Shown here: positions 1 to 3,574 of the stretch, piece after piece
Layout of the letters: each line of letters opens with the position of its first letter
Position numbering within the stretch: position 1 is the first letter of the stretch
Notes under the pieces: model-generated
Told to the model about the DNA's origin: nothing
Databases searched by the model: none
The model's input: the letters and a program-made list of their open reading frames with translations, nothing else
Made by a program: the position numbers and the translations under genes
Source: Spirochaetaceae bacterium
Lineage (GTDB): Bacteria; Spirochaetota; Spirochaetia; Treponematales; Breznakiellaceae
Length of the DNA stretch: 6,972 nt
Direction: 5' to 3'
Assembly (NCBI GenBank): GCA_031284295.1
Contig: JAITAE010000183.1
Coordinates: 1 to 6,972 of the forward strand

Positions 1-1266
1 ATCCGAATGGCGGGCATAGATTACACGAGGGCCGGCGTTGAAGAACGCGAGAGGTTTACGTTTACAGCCGCCGCCAGAGCCGCCGCGTTGAGCAGTGTGC
101 GCGAGCGGTACGCGGGGACGGGGTGCGTGATAATAGCAACATGTAACCGGACGGAACTCTGGCTCTGCGCCGAAAACGGGGACTGTCCCCGTCCTGCCCG
201 GGTTTTGAGCGAACTGAAAAATGTTTTGTACGATGATTGCAAAAATATTTTTGTAAACCGCGCCGGCAGGGAGGCGGTTGAACATCTTTTTTACCTTTCA
301 GGCGGCTTAAAATCGCAGATAAGGGGCGAAAATCAGATACTTTCGCAGGTAAAAGAGGCGCTAGAAGCGGCGCGGGAGGCCGGCAGCGCCCTGCCTGTAC
401 TACAACGGCTGTTTCAAAGCGCGATAGCGGCGGCAAAGCGTGTCAGGACAGAGACCGCGATAGCGCGCGCCGATGTTTCCGTATCCTCCGCCGCTCTGGA
501 CTTTGCGCGCGAAAACGGCGTAAACATACAAGGCGCGCCGTGCCTCGTGATTGGAAGCGGCGTAATCGGAAGGCTCTGCGCGGAGCTTTTTTCCCGCGCC
601 GGCGCCCGCGTTACGATAACACTGCGGCAGCATAAACGCGGTAAAACCGTGCTGCCGGGAAATGTCAATGTGATAGATTATGACGAGCGTTATCCGGTTC
701 TCGCCGGTTATCAAATTGTGATAAGCGCGACAGTCAGTCCTCACCACACTATCACTTATGACGAGGCGGTGAAGCGGCTCAATGACGGGAAAGAGCGGAT
801 GTTTTTGGATTTAGCAATGCCGCGCGATATTGACCCGCGGCTAAAAGAAATCAACGGCGTTAAACTCTTTGACATTGACGAAATCAACAAACAGTGTCCC
901 GGGCGGGACAGTCCCGCCGGCAATCCCGCCGGCTTAGACAAAATAAAACAAATAATTGACGAGGAAATGTCGTCTTTTATTGAATGGAGCGCGTTCCGCG
1001 TGAATATTGAAACGATAATGGCTGTGCGAAACGAGGCTGCCGGCGATATTGCGCGGCGGCTTAAAACCACGGTTAAAAACTGCGCCCGCGACAAAATGGC
1101 GGAAGAACGCTTAAACGGCGCGATAACTCATGCGGCGGGAAAAGTCATGGACAAGCTGTTGTTCGGCCTGCGCGACAACCTTGACGCCGCGCTCTGGACT
1201 GACTGTTTCGCGGCGCTGCTCAGATCGTCAGCCGCCGAAATTCAAGCGGACAGGGAACGGGCATGA
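1..1266 (+). CDS. hemA: Glutamyl-tRNA reductase (HemA), 5' end probably cut by the window edge
   Basis: Catalyses the NADPH-dependent reduction of glutamyl-tRNA(Glu) to glutamate-1-semialdehyde, the committed step of C5-pathway tetrapyrrole synthesis in the cytosol. Numbering from the ATG at 7 (419 aa): GIDYTRAGVEERERF (3-17) matches the family N-terminal GxNHxTAPVxxRE block; ATCNRTE (44-50) carries the catalytic Cys46; GLKSQIRGENQIL (100-112) is the substrate-binding block; GSGVIG (183-188) opens the NADPH Rossmann domain; FLDLAMPRDIDP (267-278) and FDIDEI (288-293) follow; LLFGLRD (384-390) lies in the C-terminal dimerisation helix. The frame is open to base 1 (Ile-Arg), and those residues complete the first beta strand expected before GID. 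Cys46 would become about 50, as in E. coli, if the start lay two codons upstream of the window. So the true start is probably outside, and the ATG at 7 is the fallback. Two variable loops are built from short palindromes (176-192 and 895-933). The stop overlaps the next start as ATGA. Confidence 0.96.
   Translation: MRMAGIDYTRAGVEERERFTFTAAARAAALSSVRERYAGTGCVIIATCNRTELWLCAENGDCPRPARVLSELKNVLYDDCKNIFVNRAGREAVEHLFYLSGGLKSQIRGENQILSQVKEALEAAREAGSALPVLQRLFQSAIAAAKRVRTETAIARADVSVSSAALDFARENGVNIQGAPCLVIGSGVIGRLCAELFSRAGARVTITLRQHKRGKTVLPGNVNVIDYDERYPVLAGYQIVISATVSPHHTITYDEAVKRLNDGKERMFLDLAMPRDIDPRLKEINGVKLFDIDEINKQCPGRDSPAGNPAGLDKIKQIIDEEMSSFIEWSAFRVNIETIMAVRNEAAGDIARRLKTTVKNCARDKMAEERLNGAITHAAGKVMDKLLFGLRDNLDAALWTDCFAALLRSSAAEIQADRERA
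176..192. repeat. 17-nt perfect palindrome in hemA (core GGGAC-T-GTCCC)
   Basis: Eight-base arms 176-183 and 185-192 pair perfectly around T184. It encodes part of the variable loop ENGDCPR (residues 56-62) after the catalytic-Cys block. The GGGAC-N-GTCCC core recurs at 902-918 in the same gene, which suggests REP-like repeat units rather than chance. Confidence 0.5.
895..933. repeat. Nested palindromes and 12-nt tandem repeat in hemA
   Basis: GGCGGGAC 902-909 pairs with GTCCCGCC 911-918 around A910. A second, overlapping hairpin pairs TGTCCCG 895-901 with CGGGACA 904-910. Bases 910-921 and 922-933 are a tandem repeat differing at one position, giving the protein repeat SPAG-NPAG (residues 302-309). 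The loop lies just after FDIDEI, a length-variable part of HemA. It shares the GGGAC-N-GTCCC core with 176-192. Confidence 0.5.
1252..1256 (+). promoter_or_regulatory. Ribosome binding site of cobJ (AGGGA)
   Basis: AGGGA lies six bases before ATG 1263, within the last codons of hemA. Together with the ATGA stop/start overlap, it supports both the chosen start and translational coupling. Confidence 0.6.
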
Positions 1267-2006
1267 AACTTTACGTTGTGGGGATAGGGCCGGGCGACAA
1301 CAAGTATTTAAGCGGGGAAGCCCGCGCCGCGCTTGCCGATTCCGCCGTAATCGCCGGTTACCCGCTCTACCTCGATCTGGTAAAAGACTTAAGCGCGGGC
1401 AAGGAATGTTTTTCAACGCCGATGCGGAAAGAACGGGAACGCTGTATATTCGCGCTGGAAAAGGCGGCGGCGGGTGAAAACACGGCGCTTGTATGTTCCG
1501 GGGATGCCGGAGTTTACGGCATGGCGGCGGTCTGCCTTGAGCTTTCCGGCCTGTATCCGGCGGTTGAAATAGTCATCGTGCCGGGAATCACGGCGGCGCT
1601 GTCGGGGGCGGCCACGCTCGGCTCCCCGCTGACGAATGATTTTGCCGTGATAAGCCTTTCGGACCTTTTAACGCCGTGGAATGTGATCGAAAAGCGGCTC
1701 TTCGCGGCGGCGGCGGGCGGCTTTGTAATATGTTTGTACAACCCGTCCAGCGCAAGGCGCTCCGGCCATCTCCACAAGGCCTGTTCGATTATTTTACAGG
1801 AACGTTCCCCGGAAACAGTCTGCGGCATCGCGCGCGCCGTGGGCCGTTGCGGTGAAGAATGCCGGATTCTGAAGCTGGCGGAATTGCGCGATACGGAAGT
1901 TGATATGTTTACGACGGTGTTTGTCGGCAACGATGACACGGCGCTGATCAACGGAAAGATGGTAACGCGCCGGGGGTACGAGCTTCAGGCGGAAGCCCCG
2001 GTATGA
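1263..2006 (+). CDS. cobJ: Precorrin-3B / cobalt-factor III C17-methyltransferase (CobJ/CbiH)
   Basis: SAM-dependent methyltransferase that methylates C17 and drives ring contraction in cobalamin synthesis. At 247 aa it has the usual family length. Visible motifs: VVGIGPGD (5-12), the glycine-rich SAM loop of the tetrapyrrole methylase fold; STPMRKERER (51-60); SGDAGVYGMA (79-88); VPGITAALSGAATLGSPL (106-123); DFAVISLSDLLTPWNVIEKRL (126-146); LYNPSSARR (158-166); and MFTTVFVGND (215-224) followed by TRRGYE (235-240). The SLSDLLTPW block separates CobJ/CbiH from the CobA, CobI and CobM relatives. The ATG at 1263 overlaps the hemA stop by four bases, with AGGGA at 1252-1256 as a well-spaced ribosome site. 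The sequence does not directly tell the oxygen-dependent CobJ from the anaerobic CbiH. The SirC-type domain next door and the absence of CobG from the window favour CbiH function, by inference. Confidence 0.93.
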   Translation: MKLYVVGIGPGDNKYLSGEARAALADSAVIAGYPLYLDLVKDLSAGKECFSTPMRKERERCIFALEKAAAGENTALVCSGDAGVYGMAAVCLELSGLYPAVEIVIVPGITAALSGAATLGSPLTNDFAVISLSDLLTPWNVIEKRLFAAAAGGFVICLYNPSSARRSGHLHKACSIILQERSPETVCGIARAVGRCGEECRILKLAELRDTEVDMFTTVFVGNDDTALINGKMVTRRGYELQAEAPV

Positions 2007-3574
2007 CGGTTTTTATTTTCGCCGGTACGGGAGACGGTAAAAAATTCATCGTTTCGCTGCTGGAACAGGCTGAAAAAAAAAGCATCGAAATAAACGCCCA
2101 TATTTTTTGCGCGACTGAATACGGCGCGGAAATTATAAAAAATGAGGCGCGGCAGTTTGAAAAACCGCTTTCCGGCGGGGGCCACGGAACAGGCCGGTAT
2201 GCGGGGGCGTTACGGGGGCTGATTAACAAATTACGGCTGCCCCCGTTGAGGGGGGTAACGGAAGCACGGGAGGCTTGCGAAGCAAGCCGGAGGGCTGTAG
2301 TTAGGGGGGAGGCTTCCCCCCCAAAAAGACATCATAGAATTCACGTTATAAAAAATGAAAACGGATTTGATAAACAGAACGCCCGCGGCAAAAAAAATAT
2401 TGTAGTACACAGCGGCAGGTTGAACGAACAGGAAATGCTAAACGAAATAACGCTCTATAAGCCGGATTTTGTTATCGACTGTACACATCCGTTTGCTGAA
2501 ACCGTTACAAAAAATATAAAGGCGGTTTGTGAAAACTCAGGCTGTAAATATCTGCGTTTACTCAGGCGGACATCGGTAGAGCCGCCCGCTTCCCTCGATA
2601 TATTTTATGTTGACAGCGTTAAGGATGCCGCCGTTTTTTTGAAAGACAAAACCGGAAATATATTTTTGACTACAGGCTCAAAGGAACTGCGCTGTTTTCA
2701 GGGCGGGGAGTTTGCGGAACGTGTTTATCCGCGAGTCCTACCGCTGGATGAAAGTCTGGCTCTCTGCCGGGAAGCCGGAATCGCGGCAAAAAATATTATC
2801 GCGATGCAGGGGCCGTTTTCGCGGGAACTGAACCGCGCCGTTATCCGCCAAATAAACGCTTCGTGGCTTGTAAGCAAGGAAACAGGTGCGGAAGGCGGCT
2901 TTTTGGAAAAGATGAACGCCGCCCTTGCCGAAAACTGCCGCGTCCTTGTGGTTCGTCCTCCAAAAGAGGACTGCGGCCTTGACGCGGACGCGATCATCAG
3001 CATTGTTTTCGGCCTGCCTTTAAAAGATTCCGCCGGACAGCAAACGCGATCTACGGCTGTCGGCATGGAAAACGGCGGGCGGCTTACCGTTCCGGCGGAC
3101 GGCGCGAAAAAAAAATTCTTTCCCGTGTTTCAAAATATTACAAACAAGAAATTTGTTATCGTGGGCGCGGGAACTGTTGCGCTGCGCCGCCTTAGGACAC
3201 TGCTGCGTTTCGACTGCCTGATAGAAATTATCGCGCCTGAAATACGCGAGGAAATAAAAAATATACAGGATGGGCGTGTAAAACTGCGGCAGGATATTTA
3301 CCGTGAGGGCGACTGCGCCCCGGACAATACCGCCGCCGATTTTGTAATAGCCGCAACCTGCGACCGTGCGGTAAATCACCTGATAGCCGCCGAATGTAAG
3401 TCAAGGAACATCCCCGTATCTGTCGCCGACCGCAGAGAAGAATCCACATTTTACTTTCCCGCCCTTATCGGAGCGGATGATTTGACAATAGGCATAACAT
3501 CGGACGGGCGGAATCACAGGGCGGTGAGCGGCGCGGCGCGTAGAATAAGAACATTTTTAGAGGATGGCGCGTGA
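2003..3574 (+). CDS. cobK-sirC: Fusion: precorrin-6A reductase (CobK/CbiJ) + precorrin-2 dehydrogenase (SirC/CysG-N)
   Basis: A 523-aa protein with two NAD(P)H-dependent tetrapyrrole enzymes. Residues 1-57 and 132-338 are CobK/CbiJ: FIFAGTGDGK (4-13), HSGRLNEQEML (136-146), DFVIDCTHPFAETV (155-168), FLTTGSKELRCF (221-232), MQGPFSREL (268-276), LVSKETGAEGGFLEKMNAAL (289-308), VVRPP (316-320). This domain reduces the macrocycle of (cobalt-)precorrin-6A. After a linker (339-371), residues 372-520 match precorrin-2 dehydrogenase: FFPVF, the NAD loop VIVGAGTVALRR (385-396), VIAATCDRAVN (448-458) with the conserved Asp454, and FYFPALI (483-489). The helical C-terminal part of CysG-N/SirC is short, and the usual STGGTSP motif reads TSDGRNH (499-505), so chelatase ability is doubtful. 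Residues about 58-131 are an insertion rich in inverted repeats where relatives have only a short loop. The start forms ATGA with the cobJ stop, with a weak GGAAG at 1991-1995. A-runs (2073-2081, 2390-2397, 3107-3115) are frequent. The fusion is read directly; activity of both halves is inferred. Confidence 0.88.
   Translation: MTVFIFAGTGDGKKFIVSLLEQAEKKSIEINAHIFCATEYGAEIIKNEARQFEKPLSGGGHGTGRYAGALRGLINKLRLPPLRGVTEAREACEASRRAVVRGEASPPKRHHRIHVIKNENGFDKQNARGKKNIVVHSGRLNEQEMLNEITLYKPDFVIDCTHPFAETVTKNIKAVCENSGCKYLRLLRRTSVEPPASLDIFYVDSVKDAAVFLKDKTGNIFLTTGSKELRCFQGGEFAERVYPRVLPLDESLALCREAGIAAKNIIAMQGPFSRELNRAVIRQINASWLVSKETGAEGGFLEKMNAALAENCRVLVVRPPKEDCGLDADAIISIVFGLPLKDSAGQQTRSTAVGMENGGRLTVPADGAKKKFFPVFQNITNKKFVIVGAGTVALRRLRTLLRFDCLIEIIAPEIREEIKNIQDGRVKLRQDIYREGDCAPDNTAADFVIAATCDRAVNHLIAAECKSRNIPVSVADRREESTFYFPALIGADDLTIGITSDGRNHRAVSGAARRIRTFLEDGA
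2174..2395 (+). repeat. In-frame palindromic repeat insertion in the CobK/CbiJ domain
   Basis: About 74 codons separate two conserved CobK blocks (after ATEYG..., before HSGRLNE) where family members have a short loop. The densest part, about 2201-2322, contains three perfect inverted repeats: ACGGGGGC 2212-2219 with GCCCCCGT 2239-2246; GGCTTGC 2272-2278 with GCAAGCC 2282-2288 (loop GAA); GGGGGGA 2304-2310 with TCCCCCC 2315-2321. A further C5/G6 pairing lies at 2240-2255. The translation (Arg-, Gly-, Pro-, Ala-rich, no hydrophobic core pattern) looks like non-protein DNA that happens to be open. It resembles the small palindromic, MITE/REP-like repeats scattered in many bacterial genomes; I cannot name the family, see no transposase, and find no clear target duplication, so the edges are approximate. 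Confidence 0.6.
3107..3115 (+). other. A9 homopolymer at the CobK-SirC linker
   Basis: Nine consecutive A, read as AAA AAA AAA (Lys369-371), sit immediately before FFPVF, the first conserved SirC residues. Polymerase slippage here would change frame. In both shifted frames a stop follows within a few dozen codons, so a product with CobK and a short tail but no SirC domain would result. Slippage is only a possibility. Confidence 0.35.
3559..3564 (+). promoter_or_regulatory. Shine-Dalgarno AGAGGA whose spacing questions the HemC start
   Basis: AGAGGA overlaps the first base of ATG 3564, leaving no spacer. The next in-frame candidate, TTG at 3576, sits 11 bases downstream and one base after the TGA (3572-3574) of the preceding gene. 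It would give a protein starting MENVIRIGSR, which fits the usual HemC N-terminus. The start is therefore either ATG 3564, re-initiated by translational coupling, or TTG 3576. Confidence 0.45.

Noticed and set aside
1..6. Cobalamin riboswitch or promoter at the left edge
   Set aside because: The window opens inside the hemA frame; any leader lies upstream and cannot be seen.
2201..2322. tRNA or structured RNA gene in the repeat-rich insert
   Set aside because: The stems do not form a cloverleaf, there is no T-loop or anticodon arrangement, and the reading frame continues through it.
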